Of a DNA stretch of 64,000 nucleotides, positions 8,967 through 21,409 are shown one piece after another; within the stretch, counting starts at the first letter, position 1, and each line of letters begins with the position of its first letter. The translations under genes were made by a program, and so were the position numbers. The stretch covers positions 186,001-250,000 of the forward strand of contig JAJTUP010000042.1 in assembly GCA_021399435.1 (NCBI GenBank), written 5' to 3'. The DNA comes from Diaporthe sp. PMI_573 (taxonomy: Eukaryota > Ascomycota > Sordariomycetes > Diaporthales > Diaporthaceae). The notes under the pieces were generated by a model. The model saw nothing but the letters and a program-made list of their open reading frames with translations, was not told where the DNA came from and searched no databases.

Positions 8967-11586
8967 CTACCTTACATCGTTAATCTGCATCATCAGTACC
9001 GGAAGTGAGGCATCCGATTGCTGAAAGTGTCGCAAAATGTTTTGCGCAGTCGTCATGGATACATACGTCCCTCTAATAGATCTGCCGTACACCACTAATT
9101 TGTCCAATTTTCCTAACTTCTTCTCCAGAGATAGCCACCTTACCGGTTTTTTGTATCCGACGGCCTTGAGGAGCTGAGTGATATTGACAAAGCCGTCGTT
9201 TGACCTGTACATTATCGTAGGCTCCGGCATACTTCAACTTCGAATAGGTCGTCATCGGAGCTGGCCTCGGTACGGCTTGGACCGAGACTGGGACTGGAAC
9301 CGGTGCCTGCGCCTGCGATTGCGGGTGTGAGTATGGATTGTAAGGCAGGGGCGCAAAGACCTGAGTTTGACCGACAGCGTAGTCCGACGGACTTGGTCCG
9401 TTTGCAGACCGTTGGCGAGGTTGTGACACGCTACTTTCTGGCTGGCTTGAGTCCGTGAGTCCAGGCTGAGCCGTGGCCATCTGGGTCAACCGTAACAGAT
9501 CGGTGGCTACATACCGCTCACTGTTGATCCAAGCGTGGTGTACAACCTCCTTGTCTTCCCATTGTGCAATATTAACACCCGTATCGGGATGTTGGTTAGC
9601 ATTTGCGACGCTCCTTCCTGAGGATATCTTCCCGGTAAGGCTGGATATGAGTCTGACCGAGGCCGGAGGTGGACAGTTGGATCTAATGAATCCCTCTTTG
9701 TCAGACAAGATATCCGGATCATCGTCCAGATAATCTTCCAGAGAAGGGCTAGGCCAATCAAGACCAGGAATCGGAGCGTCTCTGGGAAGTCCGGCGATAT
9801 CCTGAGAAAGGTATTGCTAAGTAAACGGTCGTTTTAGCAGCGATCATGCCAATGGATTAGGTAGACAATCAGCATACCTCATATGGCAGGATGCGTAATA
9901 CTTCCTGTTCTTCCCTTCCCTGCCCTGTAGAAAAGGGCCGGGCTGCTGCTGCCCCATATCCTACGGCGTACGAACCTGGCGTTGGCGTTGTAGAACGGAC
10001 CTGAGATGACAAAAGGAGCCGCGAGGCTTCATAACAACAATCCGCGGCCGAATATCGCGCCTGCGCGTCGATGACCAACATGCGCTGCACGACGTCAATT
10101 AGGTCCTCCGACTCCCAACTCTTTGCTTCTTCGACAATCTTTTCACACCACCCCATGCCTATCCCGGAACCAGGATATGGAAGAGCGTATGCGAACCGTA
10201 GGATGACGACGCCAAGTGACCAGATATCCACGGCTTTCGTATATCTCTGCCTTGAACGACTAGCACATACCTCTGGAGGGCAGTACGTCTCCGAGCCGCA
10301 ACCTGTCTTTAAGCTGTTGCCTATCTTCGCAAGGCCGAAGTCAGACAGCTTGATGCAGAGACCGTCCGGGTTGCGGTCGGGATCGCGATGCTGGACAAGG
10401 ATATTTTGCGGCTTAAGATCGCGATGTGCAACTGGTTCGGATCGTTCATGGAGATATCTCAGAGCCGATGTGCTTTGGTGGAGGATCGTCACGCACTCCT
10501 CGTGTGAGAAATGGGCCTTGCTATGCTCATCCTCTAGGTTTCCGAAAGCCATATATTCCAAGTACAAGAGAGGCGACGGCGATGTCCTGGAAAAGCAGAG
10601 CCGGACAATATTATCCTAGGGATATGTTTAGAATGTGTACAGTGCTTGATTGAGCCTTCCAGTGTGTTGCTTACGTGCGAAATCCCTCTCATGATATTGA
10701 TTTCCTTCTCCCAAGCTCCCCTGTCGTATTTTCTGTCTACCGGCTGCTTGCAGGCAAATTCCTCCCCAGTACTGACGTTCCAGTGACGAGTTACGACTCC
10801 AAAGCCGCCCTTACCAATCCAACCTAGCGGAATGAGGATTGGTTGTCTGGCGGGGGTATGCGTCCCTGTATTGCGCTCGGTCTCGGGACCGCTCTGGAGG
10901 CCCAGTCCACGCAAAAGGTCCTTGGGATTCGCCTCTCCCTGGTGGAATCGCTCAACATTGTTGGCGTATACAGGTGACGTTATATCGTGGCGAGCGACAA
11001 CGATCCGAAACATAAGGTTTTCATGCAGCTGCACGATGAATGCTTCGGTTCTAGTAGGTAGGTCGAACCCGTCGAGAATCCAGTCGAACTCGCTGCGCAG
11101 CTTTCCTCCTTTTCCGTCGTACGTGACGATGGTTCCATGTCTAGAGCCGAGGTCTCGCACGATAAGGCGGGAATACCCGTCGGCGAACTGGTTCTTGTAC
11201 GTCAGCGCGAAATGCCGCTTGCTGATACGCTCTATTTTGGGCAGGACGACGTCGCATATATTTTCATCGGTCCCGAACACTAGTCCCCAGGAAGTCCGTG
11301 GGGCGTGGCTGAACCGTACTTCAAGATAGGGTAAGGTGTCGGGGTTATTATGGTCTTCTGGCGGCAATGTCGATTCTCGGCTGCTGCGACCCTGTAGGGC
11401 CTCCTGCTGCTGCCGCTGAGGGAGCCTCGGGGGCATACATCGCGAGTTGTTCTCAATCGCATTCCGCGCATAAAGAAGTGGGTAGTCCTTATAAGGGTAC
11501 ACCTGGGCAATCAGATCCGCATCCCGTGTATAATGAAGTCGGTCCTCGTAAGGATACGCCTGGGCAGTCAGGTCCGTATCTGCCAT
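8967..11586 (-). CDS. FHA - Ser/Thr protein kinase - KilA-N/APSES fusion protein (frameshift before last domain)
   Basis: The exons are 11586-10675, 10615-9878 and 9816 onward. The introns are 10616-10674 (GTAAGC...CCTAG) and 9817-9877 (GTATGC...TTAG), both phase 0. The N-terminus has two similar stretches (AQAYPYEDRLHYTRDAD and AQVYPYKDYPLLYARNA). An FHA domain follows at about residues 90-200 with ISKRHF and DLGSRHG. A protein kinase then starts near residue 250 (GKGGFGVV, FACK), with HRDLKPQN, SDFGLA and a CPPE in place of APE. A long Ser/Pro/Gln-rich linker leads to SKLKYAG near 9235. The KilA-N/APSES DNA-binding domain (DGFVNITQLLKAVGY, RGTYVSM) continues in the next frame and stops at 8967. 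No ordinary intron bridges the shift, so a 1-nt indel is likely. The parts suggest a nuclear kinase that binds phosphothreonine proteins and DNA. Confidence 0.75.
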
Positions 11587-12031
11587 GGTTGAAAGTCTTC
11601 TATAGAAGAGAAGAGAATAGGGGCAGCAAGGATGGCGGACATGTTACGTATTATAGCTGGCGTTGATATGCTGCAAAGAGGCGCGGCCACGAGCAGAGAC
11701 ACCGAGCCCACCAGCAGCTCATATCCAATGAAGCCGCTACCCCGCACGTTACACGGCGGATGAGCGACTGCACGCCTACCTGGTTAGCAGTCGCTTTTTG
11801 GCGAGCATTCACAACTGGTACTTTATTTACATCTGCGATAAGGTGGTAGGCTATGTACTCTCGTGAGCCTCCGGGCCATTTCCCGGCTATCACCCGAAAT
11901 TGGGTTGGGCTGGCCGGGGGCTGCTGACTCAGTTGTCGCCTGAGGCCGGACAGGCGACGAGTCACAAAGCATGCCCCTCCGCAAACATCCCATCCATCAT
12001 ACGTCTTTATCCCGCTCTACACAACGACAAA
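11587..12031. promoter_or_regulatory. shared divergent promoter region
   Basis: This 445-bp gap lies between two start codons facing away from each other: the FHA-kinase gene on the minus strand and the gene at 12032 on the plus strand. No other gene fits here. I see no clear TATA box. Joint control of the pair is inference from the geometry alone. Confidence 0.4.
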
Positions 12032-14110
12032 ATGGTCTCCTCCGAACCCATATCTCGAAAATATCTCGCTCGCGACGTCGTTGCCTGCAGTGATGCCGAG
12101 CTTGACCAGTATTTGGAAGAACACTGCCTCGATGGCGGGCCAATAGTCGTTGATGTTGAGGACCCGGAGAATCTGCCAGAGAGTTTCATTCAGCGACTGA
12201 GGTAATGGCCTTCAGTCTGCCGGCATCTCGCCCCTCTCCCCCATACCCACTAACAACCAGATAGGGATCGGACACGGCGCGCCAGCGACACAGGCCAGTC
12301 CCGCCCAGTCGATCCCGGCCAGCTCACCTCGCGACTGCTCGACATGTCCTCCGACGCCTCGCCGCGACCTCCACCCCCGCCATTCGACCGCGAGAGCTCT
12401 GCTGAAACTCTGGCGCCTATCCCCAGGGAAGTGCGGGAGAGAGGGTTTTACAATAACCTTATCGAGGAGGGCGGCCGGCCCCTATATTCTATTGACCTTA
12501 TCGACGAGGTTGCCAAAGATCCGTTCTCACACTGGGATATGCTGCGGCCCTGGGTGGACCATCCTCCAGACTTCGAACCCGATCCCGATCCCGATGCGGA
12601 CCTTTATGTGAATTGGAGTGTTTTTGGGCCGCAGTTGGGGAGTTGGCGAATGTTCCGCGACTGGCAAAAATTTAATAGAGGAGACTTCGCCAAATGGGGC
12701 GACTCCCATGAGGTGAGAGCGGCGTATCACTACTTTGTCCCCGCATTCCGACGCGGATCTCCGACCTATACGGAGGCGGTGAAGAAACTGCTTGCGGAGT
12801 ATGGCTTCACCCGGCCGTTCCAGTTCCACGAAGACCCGACACAGCAAGACAAGCTGACGACCTGGATCGAGTACCTCGGCTACGAGTGCTGGGTGCACTA
12901 CCGATACGCCAGCCGTGTCAAGCGTATGCAGCCAGAGTACGACGCAGCCTGGAAGACGCTTGTGGACTCAAGCGTGTTGAGGCCGTTCGAGACCGAGGAG
13001 TATGTGTGCAATATTGAGTGTGCGTTGCGGCATCAGAGTGAAAGAGATCAGGCCACTCGGGCTGTTGCGTCGGCTAGATCGGCTGCTAAAGCGGTCCTGG
13101 CATCGGTATATAGCGACATCAATAAACCGGGGAGCTCTCGACTTAACTCAGCGCGCCTGCAGATGATGGAGGAGGCCAAGTCGAGGGTCGAAGCAGCGGA
13201 AGGAGCACTGGCGTCGACCAAGAGGCGAAATGATCTCGTCACAGAATTCATGCAGTCGGTAGGGCATTACCTGACTTCGAAAAGGGAGGCAGAGCGCCAC
13301 AACATCCGGGTACGGTGGACCTTGGAGCAAGTTCCACTCATCGAGGCCGAGTTGAACGGATCCAGCGTGGCCGAGACCGGTCCGGATACCGTTCGTGGCA
13401 CGAAGAGGAGATTCGGACGTGACGAGGAGGATGAGGCCACACCCGATCGAATCATTAAGAAGCAGAGGCGGGATGCTGGTGAGCCTGGCCCGACGCCAGG
13501 CCGTAAGGACGGTCCCGGTTACCAAGGAGCGAAATCAAAACGCAGCCACGACGATGGTGCCGACGATGGTGCTGACGACGGACCGCCTTCCAAGCGCTTT
13601 AAACGCGGCGGCGACGACCTGGGCTCTCACAGTGAGACCTCCGACGGTGCTGATGCAGGATCGGCCGGGGACGTACCGGAGTCTGGAACTGCTGAGGTTG
13701 GAAGACCAGATGGCTATGAACGTGCAGTGAGGAATATAGAAAGACCAGATTCGAAGGGGAGCAAGCCCTCCAGCGATCACCTGCAGCGAAGGAAGAGCAC
13801 AAGGAATGCACGTCAGTCTTCGACAACCACCCAACCGCTTCGTCGCAGTGCTCGGATTGCGGCCCGTCAAGAGGCGCTACAGAACGTTGTGACTCGGTCC
13901 GGCGCCGCCAAAAGCCCACTCCGAATCTCGCGCCGAAGGATGGCAGAGGCAGCAGCGCCTCCATCACTCATGGGGCCGCAAGACCAGCAGTCGAGATTTC
14001 CGGCGACGAAGGTAAAGAAACAGGGTGCGAGGGGATGCAGTCGGCGTGACGCGTCAAAGGTCAAGGCAACATCGAAGGGACGTCGACGAGGGCGCCAGTC
14101 GAGTGACTAG
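12032..14110 (+). CDS. unknown 671-aa protein with basic nuclear-type C-terminus
   Basis: Exon 1 is 12032-12201 and exon 2 is 12265-14110. The 63-bp intron (GTAATG...CTAAC...GATAG) keeps the frame, giving 671 residues. The start is the first ATG in a frame that matches the exon join. The first 370 residues look folded and contain many aromatic residues (YECWVHYRYASRVK). They are followed by an Ala/Glu-rich helical, probably coiled-coil stretch. The last 250 residues are low-complexity, with several basic clusters (KRRFGRDEED, KKQRRD, GRRRGRQ) that look like nuclear-localisation signals, and one tandem DDGADDGADDG. No catalytic motif is recognised. It is divergent from the FHA-kinase-KilA-N gene, and a functional link is only suggested by position. 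Confidence 0.7.
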
Positions 14111-15770
14111 CCTACAACTCGTACCTACAATCACATATCAAGTCGAGCCAGGACCGCCAACCAAGAGGGCAATCTCGCTGATCCTTCTCGACAATGGTCG
14201 GCATTTATAACAATCCCCGCCCCACGGCCGTTGTCCCAAGCAGCACCTATCCGGCCCCCGGACGGATTTCTCCATCTCGAGCGTCTCTCTCAGACTGCTA
14301 TTGGGAATATGAAGACAACGACGGTAACGACCAGGCTGCGGCGACGGCCAAGGCAGACCTTAACGGTCAAGGAGATATCTTAGGCGGAAGATGTGCGTCG
14401 GCTGGTAGAGCACAGCAGGACCCGCCGTCCTAACCCACCGGCTGCCGTACTTCTCCGGCCAATGCTTCGGCATACTAGACGACACGGCCGCGCAAAGCCC
14501 GAGCATCTGCTCGTCCAGACAGCAAGCATACCGAGCTTAACCAGACTGACTGCCGGAAATCGAATCAGGTGGCAAGGTCTCGCTCGCAGCCCTCTCAACG
14601 GGTAACATAACAGAGGTGTCATAAGGTCTTCTATAAGCTGGATCATTGCGGCAATGCACATCTACGGTGAAGAAGATATACATAAGGCGACAAGATACGA
14701 GCGGGACGCCTCGAGCCCAGCGCAGGGGAAAGTGACTTGAATTCACGATGGGCAGAGTCATATAGCGGTGGCTACGTGGAGCTTCCATTGCTGTGGTGCA
14801 CCCGTCGGATTGGACATACCCGTTAACCTGGCAGGGCCGGGGGCAACGGGCAGTCCCAGCGCGTCGATGTATACTGCGTCATTGGCACTCTATAGTATGG
14901 CGCCTCCCAGTCAGTCCGAAATTTCTTCCGGCCATGGTCGTTAATCCGACAGGGTCAGAGGCAGCGGCGTACGCCGGAAGATATGTCGTGACGTCGTGAA
15001 AACTTCCTAGGCATGGTCGTTATCCTGGCAGGGCTGGGTGCAGCGGCGAAGCTTAGGGAAAGAGGTTCCACGGCTCTGTCCCTGGGATGTGTTTCTCGCC
15101 AATATGTTACCGATGGATCTGGCGCATCGATGGTCGGCCTCGCAGTGACGAGATCGAAGGACCCGCATGTGTCTGGGTGGTGTCAAGCAACAGCTTGACG
15201 ACTCTTCAAACCATTCAGGGCAGCGTATGAGAGCGGAGTTGGGCTACAATCATCTCCAGGTAGACGTCCTAGAAGAAGCTCCCATCCTTATCCTCGATGT
15301 GCACCTTCTCGTCCTCCGTCAAGACACACGACGTTCACGTCCATAGTTGCGTTGCCAATGATCGTATCAATGGCGGTTGTTAATAATTATAAGCAAGCAC
15401 ACGGGGCTTTAGTTGGACGACGGTGCCTTGAACAAGAAGGCGATGAACCCTGACAGGCTTTTGCTGGCCTATGATCGCTGACCCCTATCCCGTGTGCGCC
15501 CTCGTTCGGCTCTTTTGTCGTGAAGATGGCCTTACGAAGCCTTGACCCTGATTGGTTAATCGTGCCAATGTTATTGGATTATGGTTTGCACGCATTCGCT
15601 CCTACTTCTTCATCCTTAAGCAAACTCTAAAGTCTCAATATATTTTCTACATCTATTCAAAAATGCCTAGGCAGAGTACCCATAATCAGACGCACAATAA
15701 TAACGTAGATATATTCATGGTGGATGATGCAGTGGTGAATTTCTTTACGGGTTGATATACCCAACCAAGG
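14111..15770. repeat. gene-poor stretch with diverged GGTCGTTA...GCAGGG repeats
   Basis: No confident gene. A repeated element catggtcgtta...cagggt/ct...gcagcggcg appears at 14933 and 15012. A more distant copy (cgttaacctggcagggccggggg) lies near 14820. The spacing is roughly 80-110 bp, so these are old, imperfect tandem copies. On the minus strand near 15255-15325 a short coding-like scrap is visible, but it is too short to name. Confidence 0.4.
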
Positions 15771-16200
15771 TGTTATGAACCAACACGTTCGGCGGCAGGG
15801 GGACCCGTTTGGGTGGCCCAGGCAACCCGGACAGGATGCCACGACGCAGGCCATTTAGCACTAGGGTGCGGAGTCACGGGACAGGCCAAGGTCGGGGTCA
15901 GGGACCCACCCACAGGGGAGGACCGACAGGACCGCCATCGGTCCTGTCGACAACAAGGCTGGACCGACGCAGTCGCACACGGTCCAGGCGGTCCAACACC
16001 CAGGACGGATGAAGAGTCGGAACATATAAGGACATAGTCATCACCACAGTAGATAGCTTTCATAGAACAGACTCTTCAGTCGTCAATCTAAGTATTCAGT
16101 CCAACAACTGGATAGCCTCACAGCTAGTGATCATACTCTGAAGAATCATCGTGTCTTACACTGCACAGTCAAGTATCACCTCTACGCCGTATTGCTAACA
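15771..16200. mobile_element. solo-LTR-like repeat (430 bp)
   Basis: The segment starts TGTTATGAACC and ends GCTAACA, so its ends form the short TGTTA/TAACA inverted repeat typical of fungal LTRs. An internal acatataagg could serve as a TATA-like signal. The flanking 5-mers (caagg and taaac) differ, and no gag or pol sequence follows. It is therefore either an old solo LTR or one end of a deleted element. The 300 bp after it (16201-16502) hold no gene I can support. Confidence 0.5.
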
Positions 16201-18541
16201 TAAACCCTACAGGTTACCTACTGAACCCCACAAAGGTTTAGTGTGATCATTACACAAGGCCGTCTTGCTTGTCCAGGATCTGGCACATCACCTCCCGGCG
16301 CCGAGATGGCGGAAAGGGACAAGCCGTACTAGAAGCGCAAAATTCAGATCCTGAGCGGGACCTGATTCCATGCCAGACTGGGCGTGGACAGCCCCGACGC
16401 ACCTCAGAATATATACAGTACCGCAGCGCGCTGAAATCCTGGCGCGTGCTGGAATAGGTTGTCTATTGCAAAGACTACCAGTGACCCGTCTATCCTCATC
16501 GCTAGGGATGCGTTTTTGACGTCATAAACCCCAAGTTACCAATTGACGTCATAAACCCCAACTGACAAGTAATTTACCGTCATAAACCTCCTTCCTAACT
16601 GGGTTTAGTGAGTATCCCAAAAGGGGTTGGGGTGGGGGACGACCATGAGTTGTTGCGACCCCTGAGGAGGCTTTATCACCCCCCGATGTTGCTGTTGAGA
16701 TTTCTTCACCGACAACAACTATTTATGGTCATTACTGAGTCAATATGACCAATCGGGGAGGTCGTCCTAAACTTCATGGTATTGACGAATATTTCCGGCC
16801 GGCTTCGGAAGAGGGCTTTACTCTGAACCGTGTAGTCTGCAAGCTCTGCTCAAAGACTATGGCGAAGCACACCTCCAAACAACTTCGACACCTTCACACG
16901 CAATGCACCGCATATCGACAGCTTCATGAAGTCATTCCCAGCCGACAACCGCTCATCAACACTAAGTTGGATAGTGTTAGCAAAGCATCTAAGGATGCAT
17001 TGGACCGTCAAGCCGCCGTCGCAGTCTTTACCTCCGGCAAACCCTATTCCCTCTATGAAGAGCCTGAGACACTGAAACTATTCCAAATGCTAAATTCGGC
17101 ATATAAACCTCCAGATCGCAATCGAATTGCCTCATTCCTCCACCCTGTCTACCTGGACCATCAGCAACGTGTCAAGGCTCTTCTGGACGAGGCCCCGCAT
17201 CTCAACGTCATATTCGATGCCTCCGATGATATCTCAAGCAACCGAATTATCAATATATCCATTGAGATTCCTAGTTCAGTTGCATTTTACTGGACGACAA
17301 TCGATACCAAAGATCATGATCACACGGCATTGACGACCTTGAGCCTTATCAAGCCATCTCTTCTTGAAATATTCGGACACGATTTCTCGCGGCTGAATGC
17401 TATCTGTACAGATACATGTAGCACAATGAGAAAGCTTCATCGAGAAATGAAGGCGCTGCCAGAGTTCAGCCACTGCCTTTATATCTTGTGCGATTCTCAC
17501 GGACTTCAATTGCTTATCAAAGACATTGTGGAGTCGAAGCGGTGGATGCCAATTCTTGGGAAGGCTACTTTTCTCATTGCCTTCTTTAAGAAAGCCAAAT
17601 TGCAGTTGTCAAGGCTTCGCATTCATCAGCAGGAATGCTACGGGCAGCGCAAGGCGTTCATTACTGCTGCAATCACACGCTGGGGAACACAACTTGCTGC
17701 TGTTAAGTCTGTGTTTGACAACAAAGACGCCCTTCGAGCTTTCGCACGCGATCCAGTTATTCTCAACGGAATGAAGCAGGTAATTGTCAAAGAGGAGGAA
17801 CAAGTGACACAGTCAAGTCTACATCAGGTGATATCATATATCAATGATCTCGAATTTTGGGCCAATCTGGAAATGTTATTCAAAGTTCTTCAGCTGATTG
17901 GCCATGCCCAAGCCAACTCAGAACGCGACCGCGCGGGTCTTGGCGAGGTTATTCCACGTTGGCTATCCATTCAGGCTTCATGGGACGCATTGGAAAAGGC
18001 TGGTCAAGACCCACTAATAAACTACCAAGAACTGAAAGCGTTACGAAAGCAACGGTTTGACGCGCAAACGGACGACATACACTACATGGCCTTTGCTTTG
18101 GACCCTGCCACTACCGACCCGAAGCACCATTTGTTGACCACAGACAATGTCAGAAGAGCACACAACTTTCTTGAGGACAACACCAACGCCGAGGAATACG
18201 GCAATATCTTCCGGGAGTTTTGTCAATTTAGGGCTAGGGAGGGCAACCTCTTTGGCCCAGGAAGTCGCATATACAGAGCAGCATCCGAGGGCACTCCACA
18301 CCACCAACACGTCCTTGACAGTTGGCGGTATCTTCATTCTATGAATGTATCACTCGCTGCATTGGCCAAACGAGTCCTGGGCGCTTTGGCTAATTCCGTA
18401 CCTTCTGAGAGATCTTTTTCCACGATCAATTTCCTCCACAACAAGATTCGCAATCGTCTTACTGTCACTAGCACCAATAAATTGACATTCATATATATGA
18501 ATAGTCGGGTGTTGAGAAGACTTGAGACGGCCCAAGAGACA

Positions 18542-18549
18542 CCTTGGAG
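18542..18549. repeat. target-site duplication of B1 (left copy)
   Basis: CCTTGGAG; the identical right copy is at 21410-21417, immediately outside the terminal repeat. Eight base pairs is the characteristic hAT duplication length. Confidence 0.95.
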
Positions 18550-21409
18550 CAGACCTGCGTATTTGGATATGATATATCGATATCAACTCTGCTATCTGGA
18601 TATATCGATATTGATATATATCGATATTGATATATATCGATATTGATATATATCGATATCGATATAACTCTCTGCCTCTTAAATGGATATCCAGATTGAT
18701 ATCCACCTAAATACCGCTCTCTGATTGGCTGAAAAGATCTTATCAATTGATTAGATGATGAAAAAACTTCTCTCAATTTCAACATCAGCACCATCTCAGT
18801 ACTCGTTCAAGCGGCCTTAGGTATACTAGCACAATTAGCTTATCCAGGTGATTTATCGACCATGACATCCTCTCAGACCACCGCCGCCTCTACGCCCTCG
18901 ATTTCGGACCAGCCCATTACTGGGACGTCTCTGGACTTTTTCCTCTTCTTCAAAGCAACGTATCCTGATGAGGACACCCAGAACACCACCGGCGGGTCAC
19001 GTACGCGCAAATCTAGGGGTATGGTGATGTATCGTTGTCTCCATTGCCCTGCCGATAAGCCCTGGGCGAATCGGAAGCGGGACAACGCATGGCATCACGC
19101 CCGGCGGTGCCATGCCGATATTATCTCTTCCCTCGATCGCACGCTCATTGGGGGCAGTTCTGATGTTCTAGATGATGAAAGGGAAGCCAAACGCCCTCGG
19201 ATTGATGCTTTCTTTCCCTCTCGTTACTCGGATGCCTCTCTCCGCCGTATGTTCGACCGCGATCGGTATTTAGATGCAATAATCAGCCTAATCACACGCC
19301 GCCGGCTTGCCTTCTCAGCAATTACCTGGGATGAGATGCAAGAGATTATGCTAGCAGCTAATCCTGCTATAGAGGACCTTTTAGTGACCAACCGAAGTGC
19401 TCTAATGCGACTAATTGATGCCACATATGAGTTATATTCTTCTCAGCTCATGGCAACTCTTGAAGCTTCCATCTCGAAGATCCATATCCTCTCTGATCTC
19501 TGGACATCGCCCCATCGCCATGGGATACTCGCCATCTCTGCGCGATGGGTTGATCAGGATTATCAGCCACGAAGGGCACTGCTAGCGATGCCAGAATGTC
19601 GCTATAGCCATAGTGGTGAAACCCAGGCATCTCTAATTTTCGATACACTGGCAAAGTACGGCATTGCTTCTAAAGTGGGCTACCATGTAGGGGATAACGC
19701 CACTTCAAATGATACCTGCTTGTCTTATCCTCTCACGGCGGTTACGAGAAGACTATGGGGTACGATAGCTCTTCCCTTATCTCTGGATTAGGATTAATTG
19801 GTTGCTAGTTGACGTTTGATCCCTCTAAGCGCCGTATCCGCTGCACCGCCCACATTATTAACCTATCCCTTCAAGCATTCCTTCTCGCGTCTTCAAAAGA
19901 GGCACTAATCGCCGCTCTTAATGCCGCCGATGATACCTCAAGCGATCAGTTATTTGCGCAGTTCTACGACACCTTACACGACGCCGGACAGACAACAAGA
20001 ACAGATGAGGCCCATCAGAGAAGAAGAGCTTCGCGAAGAGGCAATCGTATACTTGAGAACTTCACTGGATGGCAGCATATCGCGCCCCTACGGAAAGTAC
20101 ACAACATCGCGGTCTGGATACGTAATTCTACGCTTCATTCGGCTATATGGGACGATGAAATAAAGCTCCGACTAGGCATAGATAATGCCACACGCTGGAA
20201 TTCATGGTATCGATTGTTGGATAATTTTCTGCGGTATCAATCCCGTGTAAAACAGTTCCTAATTGACCATGATAGAGAGCTTCAAGACGATATCCTGCTA
20301 GCTTCAGAGTGGGAGTTTATTGAACGGACGCATCGTTTCCTACAGCCGTTTGCCTCAGCTACGTTGTTGGCTGAAGGGGCGCGATCTACACTCTCCCAAT
20401 CACTCTCGATAATGGATGTTTTATTGCGACAGTACGAGAAGTATAAGGTCGGTGGCGATGTTTTTTCTTTCATCTAATTGATCGGCTAACTAATTGTCTT
20501 ATTTAGGAGCTTTATAGCTCAAAGGAAAACCATGATCCCCACAAGGTACACTGCATCGATATGGGCTGGTTTGTACTTAATAAGTACTACACCTTATCAG
20601 ACCAGACACCTGTGTATGCCGCCGCACTCCTTCTCGATCCCTCGAAACGAAGAAAATACATTGAGCGGAATTGGCAAGAATCCTGGCACGCGCCTGCTAT
20701 TGCTGCTGCCCAGCAAATTTGGCTAGATGAATATAATGCCGCGCCAATCCCAGAATCCTTGCGGGTGCCTCTAGATGTGTCCTCTTCATCTGCGAGGCAG
20801 CGCAACGAGCTGGATGAGTTGTTGAGCGATATTGCTGTTACTGGCCCTATCCACGACGCTGATGACTTTGAAACCTTTGTTGATGCACCACCGACCCGGA
20901 TAACTGGCTCTCCTCTCGAGTGGTGGCTACATCGAGATCAAAGGAAAGCATATCCGCGGTTATCCCGCATGGCAATTGATATCCTCTCAATCCCTCCTGA
21001 ATCATCTGGCGTTGAGTCTCACTTCTCATCGGCGCGGCGTACGCTATCATGGGATAGAGAGAGCATGACCTGCGAGAACCTGGCGAAGGTTGAGTGTGTG
21101 GGCAACTGGATGCGCGAGGGTATCATTGTACCCAGGTCTCACGGTGGCAGGGGCGTTATTTCGAGCGTTGCTGTTGAATTTGGCGTTGAAACAGAGGCAG
21201 AAGACTTTCTGGATTAGGGTACTTTCTTGTTCTTTCTTCTAGCCTACAAGAATTGTATGTGGTTTATCTGGATATCAACCTTGCTAAAGTGGCTATGTGG
21301 CTGTATGGATATCTACCTGGATATATCGATATCCAGATAATTTCTCCCACTTATGTGGATATCGATATAAGGGCCAGAATTTCGGTGGATATCGATATAC
21401 GCAGGTCTG
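18550..21409 (+). mobile_element. hAT element B1 nested in A1, with 8-bp TSD
   Basis: It has terminal inverted repeats CAGACCTGCGTAT / ATACGCAGGTCTG and is flanked by the exact 8-bp direct repeat CCTTGGAG (18542-18549 and 21410-21417). Next to the left end is an array of TATCGATATTGATA-type units (about 18600-18665). The element is 2860 bp and contains one transposase gene in three exons. The insertion lies inside the coding region of the A1 transposase. Confidence 0.95.

Noticed and set aside
13148..13967. Several overlapping minus-strand frames
   Set aside because: They are shadows of the GC-rich plus-strand gene at 12032-14110.
18595..18670. TATCGATA array as a CRISPR-like repeat
   Set aside because: There are no spacers; it is a simple AT-rich array within a transposon of a eukaryote.
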